Below, one piece after another: positions 9,959 through 17,551 of a stretch of 64,000 nucleotides of DNA. Source of the stretch: an uncultured delta proteobacterium (lineage in GTDB: Bacteria; Desulfobacterota; Desulfovibrionia; Desulfovibrionales; Desulfovibrionaceae); NCBI GenBank assembly GCA_903843965.1, contig CAIMRY010000006.1:62001-126000 (forward strand). Reading direction: 5' to 3'. The translations under genes and the position numbers were made by a program. Every line of letters starts with the position of its first letter. Within the stretch, counting starts at the first letter, position 1. A model generated the notes under the pieces. That model was not told where the DNA came from, made no database searches, and saw only the letters and a program-made list of their open reading frames with translations.

Positions 9959-11844
9959 GCTCCCAGTCCGACCTGATGCGGCAACGGCGCTTCCTGCCCC
10001 TGTTCGTCACGCAGTTCCTCGGCGCGCTCAACGACAACGTGCTCAAGAACGCGCTGGTGGTGCTGCTGGCCTTTGACGCCACCACGTGGACCAGCCTCAA
10101 GCCCGAGGTGCTGACCAACCTCGCGGCGGGCGTCTTCATCCTGCCGTTCTTCCTGTTCTCGGCCACGGCGGGCCAGTTGGCCGACACGTTCGACAAGGCG
10201 CGGCTGGCGCGGCTGGTCAAGGTGCTGGAAATGGGCATCATGCTGGTGGCGGGCGCGGGCTTCGCTCTGCACAGCCTGGCCGTGCTGCTGTGCTCCCTGT
10301 TCCTGCTTGGCCTGCACTCCACGCTGTTCGGCCCCATCAAGTACGCCATCCTGCCCCAGCACCTGAAGGACGAAGAGCTGGTGGGCGGCAACGCGCTCAT
10401 CGAGGCGGGCACCTTCGTGGCCATCCTCGTGGGCACGCTGCTGGGCGGGCTGCTGGCAGGCAGTGGCGCTTCCGGTCCGACATGGATCACTGCCACGGGG
10501 CTGTGCATCGCGGCCATTGGCTACGTCGCCAGCCGAAGCATTCCCGCCGCGCCCGCCCCGGAGCCGGGCCTGCGCATCACCCCCAACCTCTTCGCCGAGA
10601 CCTGGCGCAATGTCGCCTCGGCCCGTGGGAACCGCACCGTGTTTCTCTCCATCCTCGGCATCTCATGGTTCTGGCTCTATGGCGCGTTGTTGCTGGCCCA
10701 GTTTCCGGCCTATGCCAAGAACGTGCTCGGCGGCGGCGAAACCGGAGTGACCCTGCTTCTGGCCACCTTCACCATCGGCATTGGCCTGGGCTCCCTGGCC
10801 TGCGAACGCCTCTCCGCCGGGCGGGTGGAGATTGGCCTGGTGCCGCTGGGGGCCTTCGGTCTGACCCTGTTCGGGCTCGATCTCGCCCTGGCTTCGCCTG
10901 CCACAGCCCCTGCTGGTGCGCCTCTGGGCGCTCTGGCCCTTCTCGCCGCGCCGGGCATGGTCCGGGTGCTCGCTGATCTCATCCTCCTGGGCGTGTTCGG
11001 CGGTTTCTTCATCGTGCCCCTGTACGCCCTGGTGCAACAAAGAGCGGACGAGGCCCAGCGCGCCCGGGTCATCGCCGCCAACAACATCATGAACGCCCTG
11101 TTCATGGTCGTGGGCGCGCTTGCAGCAGCGGGCCTGCTTAGCGCGGGGCTTTCAATTCCAGCGCTGTTCGCTGTGGCGGCCCTGTGCAACGCCGCCGTGG
11201 CCTTGTATATCTTCCGGCTGGTGCCGGAGTTCCTGCTGCGCTTCCTGGTCTGGCTCTTGGTGCGCTCCGTGTACCGGCTGGAGACGCACGGCCAGAAGCA
11301 CATCCCGGACCATGGCCCTGCGCTTCTTGTCTGCAACCACGTAAGCCTCGTGGACGTGCTCATCGTCATGGCCGCTTGCCGCCGCCCCATCCGTTTTGTG
11401 CTGGACCAGCGCAGCTTCAGCCAGCCCCTGTTGCGCTTTCTGTTCGGCGCCAGCCGGGCCGTGCCCATCGCCCCGGCAGGCGCGGACGAAGCCCTGCGGG
11501 AACAGGCGCTGGATGAGGCCGCAGCAGCCCTGCGCGCAGGTGAACTGGTGGGCATCTTCCCGGAAGGGGGCATCACCGAGGACGGCGCGTTGCGCGAGTT
11601 CCGCACCGGCTACGCGAGCATCCTGGAACGCGTAGGCGCTGCGGCGCCGGTGGTGCCGGTCGCCCTGTGCGGCCTGTGGGGCAGCTTCTTCTCGCGCAAG
11701 GGGGGCACACCCATGACCCGGCCTTTCCGGCGCGGGCTGTTCTCCAAAATCGGCCTCACTGTGGGCGGGCCGCTGTCCGCTGCCGAGGCCACTCCGGAGC
11801 GCCTGCGGACGATCCTCGGGGACATGCGCGGCGACCGGATGTGA
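9955..11844 (+). CDS. LplT-like lysophospholipid transporter fused to PlsC acyltransferase
   Basis: The 629 residues begin as an MFS permease of the LplT family (FLPLFVTQFLGALNDNVLKNAL, about twelve membrane segments to residue ~420). They end in a cytoplasmic PlsC acyltransferase domain with NHVSLVD and FPEGGITEDG. LplT flips lysophospholipids to the cytoplasmic face of the inner membrane, and the attached domain can then reacylate them. This partners the Aas-like protein encoded two genes upstream. The start ATG 9955 overlaps the previous stop. A longer open frame upstream is an overlap with the amidohydrolase gene, not part of this protein. Confidence 0.88.
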   Translation: MSSQSDLMRQRRFLPLFVTQFLGALNDNVLKNALVVLLAFDATTWTSLKPEVLTNLAAGVFILPFFLFSATAGQLADTFDKARLARLVKVLEMGIMLVAGAGFALHSLAVLLCSLFLLGLHSTLFGPIKYAILPQHLKDEELVGGNALIEAGTFVAILVGTLLGGLLAGSGASGPTWITATGLCIAAIGYVASRSIPAAPAPEPGLRITPNLFAETWRNVASARGNRTVFLSILGISWFWLYGALLLAQFPAYAKNVLGGGETGVTLLLATFTIGIGLGSLACERLSAGRVEIGLVPLGAFGLTLFGLDLALASPATAPAGAPLGALALLAAPGMVRVLADLILLGVFGGFFIVPLYALVQQRADEAQRARVIAANNIMNALFMVVGALAAAGLLSAGLSIPALFAVAALCNAAVALYIFRLVPEFLLRFLVWLLVRSVYRLETHGQKHIPDHGPALLVCNHVSLVDVLIVMAACRRPIRFVLDQRSFSQPLLRFLFGASRAVPIAPAGADEALREQALDEAAAALRAGELVGIFPEGGITEDGALREFRTGYASILERVGAAAPVVPVALCGLWGSFFSRKGGTPMTRPFRRGLFSKIGLTVGGPLSAAEATPERLRTILGDMRGDRM

Positions 11845-11852
11845 GGTGGGAC

Positions 11853-12593
11853 ATGCCACGCTTCAATTTCACCAAATGATACGCCGACGCAGCCTGGCCA
11901 AGCGGCGGGGAGATTCTCTACCGCGCCAGGCCGGGACAGTCGTTCGTCGGACTCGGAGCACGTATCGTGCCGGGACGACGCGCCATCAGGCCTGTATTCT
12001 GCCGGACCGCAGCTCCTGTGCAAACACCGGACGGGGTGACGTTCCCCGCCGCATCCGGCGTTCCGGGGCGCTGCTGGTCCGGCACCGGGTGTGCCCCGCT
12101 GGTGCTGTTCGAGGACGAAACCACGCGCGTCGAATGGGAGGAGGTGGTCGGCTGCGGGTCAGTCACAGGCGCAGGACTGCCGCCCCAGGCTCGTGGCTAT
12201 GCCGAGCGCCTGCACATGGTCGGCTGGCCGTGGCGGCTAGGCCTGTCGCGCCCGCTCTGGGGGCGGTTCTGCGGCAGCCGTCACAGCCTCGTCTGGATCG
12301 TCTGGGAAGGTCGGCTCAACAAGAGTTGGTGTTTTCTGGACGGGAAATTGCTGCGAGGCATGAACGTCGCCCTGCCGGGTTTGATTCAAGCGGAAGGGGT
12401 GCGCCTGGACATGCAACTCCAGAGTGGCTTGGTTGATGAGCCTATCCGGGGTGCGCTGGGCGGTCTGCGTCTCCCTGGGCCAGCAGGTCGCTTTCTGGCC
12501 GGACGTGAGCGAAAATGCACGGCCCCAGCCAGATTATCGGGTGAATTCAAAGATCACGGGCAGGTCATCCACGAGGTGGTGGAATGGGCATAA
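11853..12593 (+). pseudogene. Hypothetical protein with in-frame UGA at codon 9
   Basis: An ATG at 11853, nine bases past the previous stop and behind a good GAGGTGGG ribosome site, reads MPRFNFTK and then a UGA (11877-11879). The same frame continues open for 238 codons (YADAAWPSGGEILYRARPGQ, FVGLGARIVPG, WIVWEG, FLAGRERK, EVVEWA) with normal-looking composition and several tryptophans and cysteines. Either a nonsense mutation has killed the gene, or translation restarts at GTG 11967, which lacks a clear ribosome site, or the UGA is decoded as selenocysteine. I know no family for it. The end overlaps the next gene by 10 bases, as expected for a former operon member. Confidence 0.55.
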
Positions 12594-13090
12594 GAGATGC
12601 GCTTCTCAGGATCGGCTATGGCGCCCTGTTCGTCCTGGCGTGGCCGGCATTGCTGCTCGTCCTCGCCACTCGACTGGACGCGCTGCTCCCGCTATGGACC
12701 ATCCCGCTGCCGCAGGAGGTTGGTCCGGGCATGGCGCTTGTCGGTGGGTGGCTCATGCTCCACGGCATGTGGCTGCTCGCGGCGCGGGGCGGGGGACTGC
12801 CCATGAACGCCTTCCCACCGCCGCGCTGCGTCCGCAATTCACTCTTCGCTCTTGTCCCGCATCCAATCTATGTGGGATTCAGCCTGTGCGTGGCCGGGGT
12901 GTCTGTCTGGGCCAACAGTCCCGCCGGGTTCTGGATTGTGGCGCCGCTGACCGGACTGTGCGCCCTGGCCCTGGTCCTGGGCCACGAGGGGCCGAGCCTG
13001 CACAAGCGATTCGGTGTGCCTCCGCAGCCGATCCTTGGTCTGCGCTGTTCTCCTTGGTTCGTTCAGCGCTGTGCTACGAGTCGCGCATGA
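12584..13090 (+). CDS. Isoprenylcysteine-methyltransferase-like membrane protein, C-terminus replaced by IS sequence
   Basis: A small integral membrane protein with about four hydrophobic segments and the motif VPHPIYVGFSL, typical of the NnrU/isoprenylcysteine carboxyl methyltransferase superfamily, which methylates substrates in the membrane using SAM. Residues 1 to about 145 (to GHEGPSLHKRFG) look native. The final ~24 residues (VPPQPILGLRCSPWFVQRCA) come from reading an IS3 transposase remnant in the wrong frame, so the true C-terminus has been lost. The ATG overlaps the end of the preceding gene. Activity is doubtful, since this family usually needs C-terminal residues. Confidence 0.6.
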   Translation: MGIRDALLRIGYGALFVLAWPALLLVLATRLDALLPLWTIPLPQEVGPGMALVGGWLMLHGMWLLAARGGGLPMNAFPPPRCVRNSLFALVPHPIYVGFSLCVAGVSVWANSPAGFWIVAPLTGLCALALVLGHEGPSLHKRFGVPPQPILGLRCSPWFVQRCATSRA

Positions 13091-13185
13091 AGCTTCGGGA
13101 CGCGCCGCTTGTGGCTTTGATGATGGCGCTTGCGGCCCAGTATCCCCGGTACGGCTATCGCAGGATAGCCGTGTTCATGGAACGC
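13047..13185 (+). mobile_element. Remnant of an IS3-family transposase (OrfB)
   Basis: In frame +1 this stretch encodes RSALCYESRMKLRDAPLVAL followed by AAQYPRYGYRRIAVFMERG. This is the segment of IS3-family OrfB just before the DDE core, where 'YGYRRI' is diagnostic. The helix-turn-helix upstream and the whole catalytic core downstream are missing, and no terminal repeats are visible. It ends exactly where a GC hairpin begins and has truncated the methyltransferase gene. Confidence 0.7.
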
Positions 13186-13215
13186 GGGGCTCCCGGCGCG
13201 AAGGCCGAAAGCCCC
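13186..13215 (-). terminator. Hairpin at the end of the membrane-protein array (border copy 1)
   Basis: GGGGCT (13186-13191) pairs with AGCCCC (13210-13215). The loop contains CCCGGCGCGAAGGCCGAA. The same core (GGGGCTCCCGGC ... GGCCGAAAGCCCCGG) recurs at 13972-14004, and a longer perfect version lies at 14658-14693. It lies just past the stop of the minus-strand gene at 13224. Confidence 0.6.
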
Positions 13216-13223
13216 GGCAGGGG

Positions 13224-13532
13224 TCACTCGGGTTGCGCGGTCTTGGCGTGGCGGGCCTTCCACCAGTCCAGGCCGAGCTTGATGGCCGCAGCCCAACAAT
13301 AGACGGCGATGATGACCAGCAGGACAAGGCTTGTCGGCCTCACTCGGATGCGAGAGAAGGCCAGGGTCGCAACAATGCACATGCTGACCAGATGGACGCA
13401 GCCCCAATAGGCGGGAATCCGCCCCTCCTTGCTCCAGTCTTCCTTCAGAATGGCGAAGGAGACGACCAACATCGCCGGCGCTGCAAACAGAAAGACAACG
13501 ATGGACCAGAACCTGTATGCAGAATCATCCAC
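13224..13532 (-). CDS. Small three-helix membrane protein, array member 4
   Basis: The 102 residues contain three predicted membrane helices (SIVVFLFAAPAMLVVSFAIL, YWGCVHLVSMCIVATLAF, LVLLVIIAVYCWAAAIKL) and a basic tail. It begins 45 bases after the stop of array member 3 and is probably cotranscribed with it. GGAGGAAG stands about 12 bases before the ATG. Size, topology and position match the other small membrane proteins at 13578, 14011 and 14699, although sequence similarity is weaker. No family is recognised. By position it could be an immunity protein whose partner toxin module has been lost. Confidence 0.65.
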   Translation of the reverse strand: MDDSAYRFWSIVVFLFAAPAMLVVSFAILKEDWSKEGRIPAYWGCVHLVSMCIVATLAFSRIRVRPTSLVLLVIIAVYCWAAAIKLGLDWWKARHAKTAQPE

Positions 13533-13577
13533 AGGGCACTTCCTCCAGCAGATGTGTTTGCCCTCGTCCTCGGCGCG

Positions 13578-13895
13578 TCACGATGCTGTCCCTTGCTCGT
13601 CAGTTTTGGGCCACAACACACGCCGCAGCCTCTTGACCGCAAGAGCGCCCGCAGCTCCCATCGCAAGGTACAGCAAACCGAATACATAGAAATACTCATA
13701 TACGGAAAAGTAGGCCATGCAAGCGTGCGCCACACCCCAAATACAGGCCTGAAACGTTCTGTTGTCCTCAAAGTACGGGAAGGCCTTGAGCTGGATATTG
13801 AAACGCGCGTATCGTCCGCTCAACTCCATGAAGGCGTCCGCAGACATCAACAGCACGTACAGCCCGGCAATGGCGATCCGAATATTTTCCAGCAT
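13578..13895 (-). CDS. Small three-helix membrane protein, array member 3 (paralog of member 1)
   Basis: The 105 residues start at ATG 13895 behind AAGGAG. The sequence LLMSADAFMELSGRYARFNI and the FPYFEDNR and KRLRRVL motifs align without gaps to the protein at 14699-15031 (LLMLADAYMEISGRYVRANV, FPYCETNR, KRLWRVA), so the two are paralogs that have diverged mainly in the second and third helices. Just upstream, on the same strand, about 20 codons (RGAKLYKVNDEAHSKE) resemble the end of the 257-residue protein's C-terminus (GVKLYD...VYSKE). This suggests a nearly erased toxin module once stood there. Confidence 0.7.
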   Translation of the reverse strand: MLENIRIAIAGLYVLLMSADAFMELSGRYARFNIQLKAFPYFEDNRTFQACIWGVAHACMAYFSVYEYFYVFGLLYLAMGAAGALAVKRLRRVLWPKTDEQGTAS

Positions 13896-13971
13896 GCCTG
13901 CTCCTTGGAGTGCGCCTCGTCGTTGACCTTGTAGAGCTTTGCGCCCCGGCTTGCTAGCGCACCACGCACAA

Positions 13972-14004
13972 CCGGGGCTCCCGGCGAGAGGCCGAAAGCC
14001 CCGG
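13972..14004 (-). terminator. Hairpin at module border (border copy 2)
   Basis: CCGGGGCT (13972-13979) pairs with AGCCCCGG (13997-14004). It lies a few bases past the stop of the 14011-14316 gene. Its sequence is nearly the same as the hairpin at 13186-13215, which supports duplication of whole modules with their terminators. Confidence 0.65.
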
Positions 14005-14010
14005 CGGGGA

Positions 14011-14316
14011 TTATTTGGGCTCTGCGGGTTTGGCGCGGCAACGCTTGAGCCACAGCAACTGATGCAGGACGTATACCGGGATGAAGTACAGAGCCTCAAA
14101 GGGGTCGCCGATGATGGCCGCCCAAATCGGCCAGGAGAACAGCAGCCCGAAGACGGCATCTGAGGCTTTCGGCCACCGCTCCAGATACGGCAGTGGGCCA
14201 AGGAGCAGTCCGTGGCGGCGGTACTGCCCGCTGATGGTGAGCAGCACCTGCACAATGGGGACAAGGTACAGGAACGCGGCGAGCAATAGCCCAGGAATGC
14301 CGAAGTGAGCTGTCAT
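14011..14316 (-). CDS. Small three-helix membrane protein, array member 2
   Basis: The 101 residues contain three hydrophobic segments (GLLLAAFLYLVPIVQVLLTI, FGLLFSWPIWAAII, FEALYFIPVYVLHQLLWL). SGQYRRHGLLLGPLPYLE occupies the place of SGRYARFNIQLKAFPYFE in array member 3, so a distant common origin is likely. Its ATG at 14316 overlaps the stop of the upstream C-terminal module (14313-14702) by four bases. This is exactly the arrangement of the 257-residue gene and array member 1, and the overlap argues that each membrane protein is made together with its own upstream partner. Confidence 0.7.
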   Translation of the reverse strand: MTAHFGIPGLLLAAFLYLVPIVQVLLTISGQYRRHGLLLGPLPYLERWPKASDAVFGLLFSWPIWAAIIGDPFEALYFIPVYVLHQLLWLKRCRAKPAEPK

Positions 14317-14531
14317 TGTTCACCCTTTGGTAGGTGACTGCGGATTTTTTGATCCAGATCATACGCGCGACGGGCAGAACCCTCGAACAGATCATAGGAG
14401 TCATTTCCAAGTCGCCAACCCCGGTTGCGCAAGATGGACGTCACCGGATCACCTCCAAAGAGTGGGGCAACTTTTGTTGCAAGGCCATACCCAACCAGCG
14501 CTCTGGCCGCATCGGTTCCGGCTTCCTCGAA

Positions 14532-14642
14532 CACATCCTTGCTGACTTCCCACGCCGCCTTGCCGCCGAACTCGACGCCCTTGTGCAGGTCCTCGTTCGT
14601 GGTCAGCCCGTCCCAGGTTTTGCCGAGCGCCTCGCCTGCGCC
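14532..14642 (-). repeat. 111-bp direct repeat encoding the shared stem (copy 2; copy 1 at 15238-15348)
   Basis: The 111 bases here and at 15238-15348 differ at only about a dozen positions and encode the shared segment from GAGEALGKTWD to KAAWEVSKDV. Identity drops sharply at the codon after KDV. The repeat would allow homologous recombination to swap the C-terminal module plus its membrane-protein partner. Confidence 0.85.
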
Positions 14643-14657
14643 GACAATCGGAAGAAA

Positions 14658-14693
14658 ACCGGGGCTCCCGGCGGTATCGCCGGGAGCCCCGGT
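14658..14693 (-). terminator. Perfect 16-bp hairpin at module border (border copy 3)
   Basis: ACCGGGGCTCCCGGCG (14658-14673) and its exact complement (14678-14693) enclose the loop GTAT. It lies directly after the stop of the 14699 gene and contains the same GGGGCTCCCGGC core as the other two border hairpins. It sits in the first codons of the displaced module's open frame, so that frame would be poorly expressed unless it is relocated. Confidence 0.75.
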
Positions 14694-14698
14694 CGTGG

Positions 14699-15031
14699 TC
14701 ACTCGGGCGTATCTGTCTTAGGGCTAGGCGACACGGACTTGGCAACTCGCCACAGCCTCTTCATCGCAAGGATAGTGAACCAAACCAGGAAGACAGCAGG
14801 CGTGTACGCCCAGTCAAGAAACGTATCGTCGAGAATCCAAAGGACAATGACCAAGTGTAGCACACCCCACAGGCTGGCGTTGGCAATCCTGTTTGTTTCG
14901 CAATACGGGAACGAGGGCGTATGCACATTTGCACGCACATACCGCCCGCTGATTTCCATGTAGGCATCCGCTAGCATGAGCAACCCATACGTAATGGCAC
15001 CGGTAATCCGCACACCTCCTGTCATGTTCAC
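14699..15031 (-). CDS. Small three-helix membrane protein, array member 1 (putative immunity partner)
   Basis: The 110 residues contain helices near ITGAITYGLLMLADAY, SLWGVLHLVIVLWIL and YTPAVFLVWFTILAM, with a charged tail (KTDTPE). Its ATG at 15031 overlaps the stop of the 257-residue gene by four bases, so the two are translationally coupled. It is a clear paralog of the 13578-13895 protein. No database family comes to mind. Candidate roles are an inner-membrane immunity protein for the coupled upstream protein, or a phage superinfection-exclusion protein. Neither is proven by sequence. Confidence 0.7.
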   Translation of the reverse strand: MNMTGGVRITGAITYGLLMLADAYMEISGRYVRANVHTPSFPYCETNRIANASLWGVLHLVIVLWILDDTFLDWAYTPAVFLVWFTILAMKRLWRVAKSVSPSPKTDTPE

Positions 15032-15801
15032 TCCTTTGAATACACGTCTTGCTTAATCTTGTTGAGCCGCGTGCCAAGGCTACGGCCCCACTCCGGGGCC
15101 TGATCGTACAACTTGACGCCTTTCGCGTAGAGATCGCCAACTTTGCCGAGGGGATCTGTGTATTTCGGATCAGCACTCTTGTTTCCCAGCAAATATCCGA
15201 GGTAGGCGTCGCCAGCGTCCTCAACAACCCGTTTCCCCACATCCTTGCTGACCTCCCAGGCCGCCTTGGCCCCGAACTCCACGCCCTTGTGCAAGTCCGT
15301 GTTCGTGGTCAGCGCGTCCCAGGTCTTGCCGAGGGCCTCGCCAGCGCCCTGTGCGCCCATGCTCACGGCCTCGCCGATGCCTGAGCCGATGGTCGAGACG
15401 GCGTCACCGAAGCCGTTCTTCCGGTCGATGTGGTCCAGGTGCTCCTGACCAGCCGAGAAGGGCGTCCAGGGCTCTGCCGGGGCCTTGGGCTGGCCCGCCC
15501 CATTGTCCGCCCCGTTGTCCGCCCCGGCCAGCTTGCCAATGCCGAAGCCGCTGGTCGCCCCGCTGCTGCTGAAATCGCCGCCGCCGCCAGCAAAACCGCC
15601 GTCAGTAAACCCGTTGTCAGCGTTGGCCTTGCCGCCCGTAGAGCCGGAAGGCCGCCAGTCCGGCGGTTTGGCCACCACCCACCAGTCCGGTTCGCCGGGC
15701 TCACGCGTGCGGCCATTGTAGCCCTCGCCGGGCTGCAACAGCTCGTGCGCGCCGGTCTCGTCGGCGATCCACAACAGGTTGCCGTTCGTGTCGTAAGGCA
15801 T
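15028..15801 (-). CDS. Phage-linked effector-like protein with swappable C-terminus
   Basis: The 257 residues start at ATG 15801 behind GGAGGAACGCT. The N-terminal part (MPYDTNGNLLWIADETG, PGEPDWWVV) is followed by a glycine/serine/alanine-rich stretch (about residues 60-125), a small-residue, helix-prone segment (FGDAVSTIGSGIGEAVSMGA), then the stem shared with the 14313 module, and a unique end (GDAYLGYLLGNK ... KQDVYSKE). No signal peptide and no known catalytic motif are visible. It is encoded just downstream of a phage portal gene and coupled to a small membrane protein. It could be a virion or ejection protein, or a polymorphic toxin. The repeated stem with divergent tails favours a diversifying conflict system. 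Confidence 0.6.
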   Translation of the reverse strand: MPYDTNGNLLWIADETGAHELLQPGEGYNGRTREPGEPDWWVVAKPPDWRPSGSTGGKANADNGFTDGGFAGGGGDFSSSGATSGFGIGKLAGADNGADNGAGQPKAPAEPWTPFSAGQEHLDHIDRKNGFGDAVSTIGSGIGEAVSMGAQGAGEALGKTWDALTTNTDLHKGVEFGAKAAWEVSKDVGKRVVEDAGDAYLGYLLGNKSADPKYTDPLGKVGDLYAKGVKLYDQAPEWGRSLGTRLNKIKQDVYSKE

Positions 15802-15890
15802 AGCGTTCCTCCAGTATAATTTCAACGATTTGGTGGCGCACCCGGCAGCCAAAGTGGCTCATGATTCCTTGGAACCCCCGCCGGGGGGGA

Positions 15891-15913
15891 CCGGGGGGAA
15901 TCATTCCCCCCGG
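15891..15913. terminator. Perfect palindromic hairpin (dispersed family, copy 2)
   Basis: The arms CCGGGGGGAAT and ATTCCCCCCGG surround one central base. It lies between the portal gene stop (15932) and the next gene downstream on the minus strand. It is related to the elements at 4865-4887 and about 25995-26015. Confidence 0.7.
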
Positions 15914-15931
15914 CCTGCGGAGCATATTCTC

Positions 15932-17551
15932 TTACTTCTGCGCCTGCCCTGCCTGTCTGGCCTGGCGGATCTGCTGCACGGCCTCCACGGGGCGCAGGTA
16001 GTCCGGCGGCAGGCCGAACAGGCTGGCGGCGTGGCGGGCTATGGCGTCGGGCTCGAAGTTGTCCAGCAGGTGGAAGGGGTCGCCCTGGCTGAGGAGCGGC
16101 GCGAGGTAGCGCACGGCCTGGTCCAGGTTCTGGGCCTCGGCCTGGCGCTGGGCCCGGGCGATGGGCGAGGAGTAGTCCACGTTCAGCGAGCCCTGGGGCA
16201 GGTTGGCGGGCCAGGGCGGCAGGTCGCCTTCGCGCAGCAGGATGTTGAACACGCGCTCAATGAGCGGGGCCAGGAACTCGGTCTGCATGCGTCCCAGGGT
16301 GGGGCCCAGCACGCGCATCTTCTCGCTCTGGCGGATGAGCGCTTCGGTGGCGGTGGTGCGGGCCGGGTCCGGGGTCAACTGGTCGGCCAGGAAGATGCTG
16401 CGGATGCTCTGCCTGCGGGCCTCGGTCATGGCCTCGATGGCCTGCAGGTCCACGTGCACGGGCAGGGACTCGATGCGGTCGCCGGAGCCCGCGCGGTAGT
16501 ATGAGAGGCCGCCCGGCCCCGAGTGTATGGGGCCGAGGAAGCCGTCGTCGGGCACCATGAGCGGCGGGTCGCTCATCTTTTCGGCGGCCATGAGCGCGGT
16601 GCGGCTCATGGCGTTCAGCACGCGTACGTCGGACAGGGCGGTCAGGCCCGGCCCGCGCCCGTAAGCCTCGCCCGAGGCCTTGGACCAGCGCGGGCACATG
16701 TACGGCATCTCCAGGTAGCCGGACTGCTCCAGCAGGTGCCGCGCGGCGGTCTCCACATACAGGCTGGCCAGGGGAAAATGCAGGCTGGCCGGGCTGCGCG
16801 GGTCGCGGTCGGTTCTGGGATACACGGCGTGGATGATCTCCACCGGGGCCTCGGGATCGTCCTCGGCCAGGCGCCGCACCTCGGCGGAGCAGTCCGCGCC
16901 CCACTGCTGGAAGGCCTGCCGGGCGGTGAGGCTGTAGCGGCGGATGACGGTGTCGACCACGCCGCGCGCGTCCTCGGCCAGGTAGACCTCGCCCAGGGGC
17001 CGGGCGTTGAAGCGCACCACGCAGTCCGGGTCGGCCTCCACGTGCATGACCGCGGTGCCGAACAGGCACAGGTCCAGGTACAGCTCGTGCACGCAGGTCT
17101 GGAAGCCCGTTGCCTCGGTGTTGAAGACCTGGAGCAGGCGCTCCCGGGCCTCGGTCAAAAAGCGGCGCACGGCCTCGTCGTCCGGGGCGCAGCGGCCCAG
17201 CTTCAGGTCGAACCAGGGCAGGGCCGGGTTGGTCAACAGCCCGCCCAGGGCCGAGGCCAAGAGCTCCAGGCTGTGGGCCGGGGTGGAGTCGAACACGGCG
17301 GAGTCGTCGTTGCGGCCGGGCTGACCGATGGAGTGGCCGCCGGAACTGGCGCCACCGGGGTTCAAGGCCGGGGACTTGCGCGGCATGATCTGCGCGGCCA
17401 GTTCCTGCCAGAGGGGCAGCCAGCCCGCGCGTGCGGTCTCCATGCCGCTCAGGCGGGCCAGAACGGCGTCGACCTGGTCCGCTGCGAAGCGAGGGTCGGC
17501 CTGGGGCGCGGGGTGCGCGGTGTCGGTGGGTTTGGGGGCGCGCTTCTTCAT
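15932..17551 (-). CDS. Phage portal (head-to-tail connecting) protein, podovirus type
   Basis: The 539 residues match the head-tail connector family of T7-like phages, the dodecameric ring through which DNA enters and leaves the capsid. Features include LARLSGMETARAGWLPLWQE near the start, DSTPAHSLELLASALGGLLT, the region GFQTCVHELYLDLCLFGTA, and the later LSDVRVLNAMSRTALMAAEK and TATEALIRQSEKMRVLGPTL. Length is about right for the family, so the gene looks intact. Its ATG overlaps the stop of the small gene upstream (ATGA). No terminase, capsid or tail genes are present nearby, so this is a prophage fragment or a domesticated cluster. Confidence 0.88.
   Translation of the reverse strand: MKKRAPKPTDTAHPAPQADPRFAADQVDAVLARLSGMETARAGWLPLWQELAAQIMPRKSPALNPGGASSGGHSIGQPGRNDDSAVFDSTPAHSLELLASALGGLLTNPALPWFDLKLGRCAPDDEAVRRFLTEARERLLQVFNTEATGFQTCVHELYLDLCLFGTAVMHVEADPDCVVRFNARPLGEVYLAEDARGVVDTVIRRYSLTARQAFQQWGADCSAEVRRLAEDDPEAPVEIIHAVYPRTDRDPRSPASLHFPLASLYVETAARHLLEQSGYLEMPYMCPRWSKASGEAYGRGPGLTALSDVRVLNAMSRTALMAAEKMSDPPLMVPDDGFLGPIHSGPGGLSYYRAGSGDRIESLPVHVDLQAIEAMTEARRQSIRSIFLADQLTPDPARTTATEALIRQSEKMRVLGPTLGRMQTEFLAPLIERVFNILLREGDLPPWPANLPQGSLNVDYSSPIARAQRQAEAQNLDQAVRYLAPLLSQGDPFHLLDNFEPDAIARHAASLFGLPPDYLRPVEAVQQIRQARQAGQAQK

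Larger units (their letters stand above)
14313..14702 (-). pseudogene. Displaced C-terminal module (orphan) sharing the stem of the 15028 gene
   Basis: The frame begins inside a hairpin and opens with the stem GAGEALGKTWDGLTTNEDLH followed by KGVEFGGKAAWEVSKDV. This is nearly identical to the middle of the 257-residue protein at 15028-15801. It then switches to an unrelated end (FEEAGTDAARALVGYGLATK ... RSHLPKGEQ). The only start is GTG 14702, within the previous gene's stop region and without a convincing ribosome site. I therefore read it as a stored or displaced toxin-type C-terminus, like the orphan CdiA-CT or Rhs modules, rather than a full gene. The stop overlaps the ATG of the membrane protein at 14316. 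Confidence 0.6.

Noticed and set aside
11880-11960. tRNA-like secondary structure after plsC
   Set aside because: No anticodon arm or TTCRA loop could be placed; the stretch is coding in the frame of the 11853 gene.
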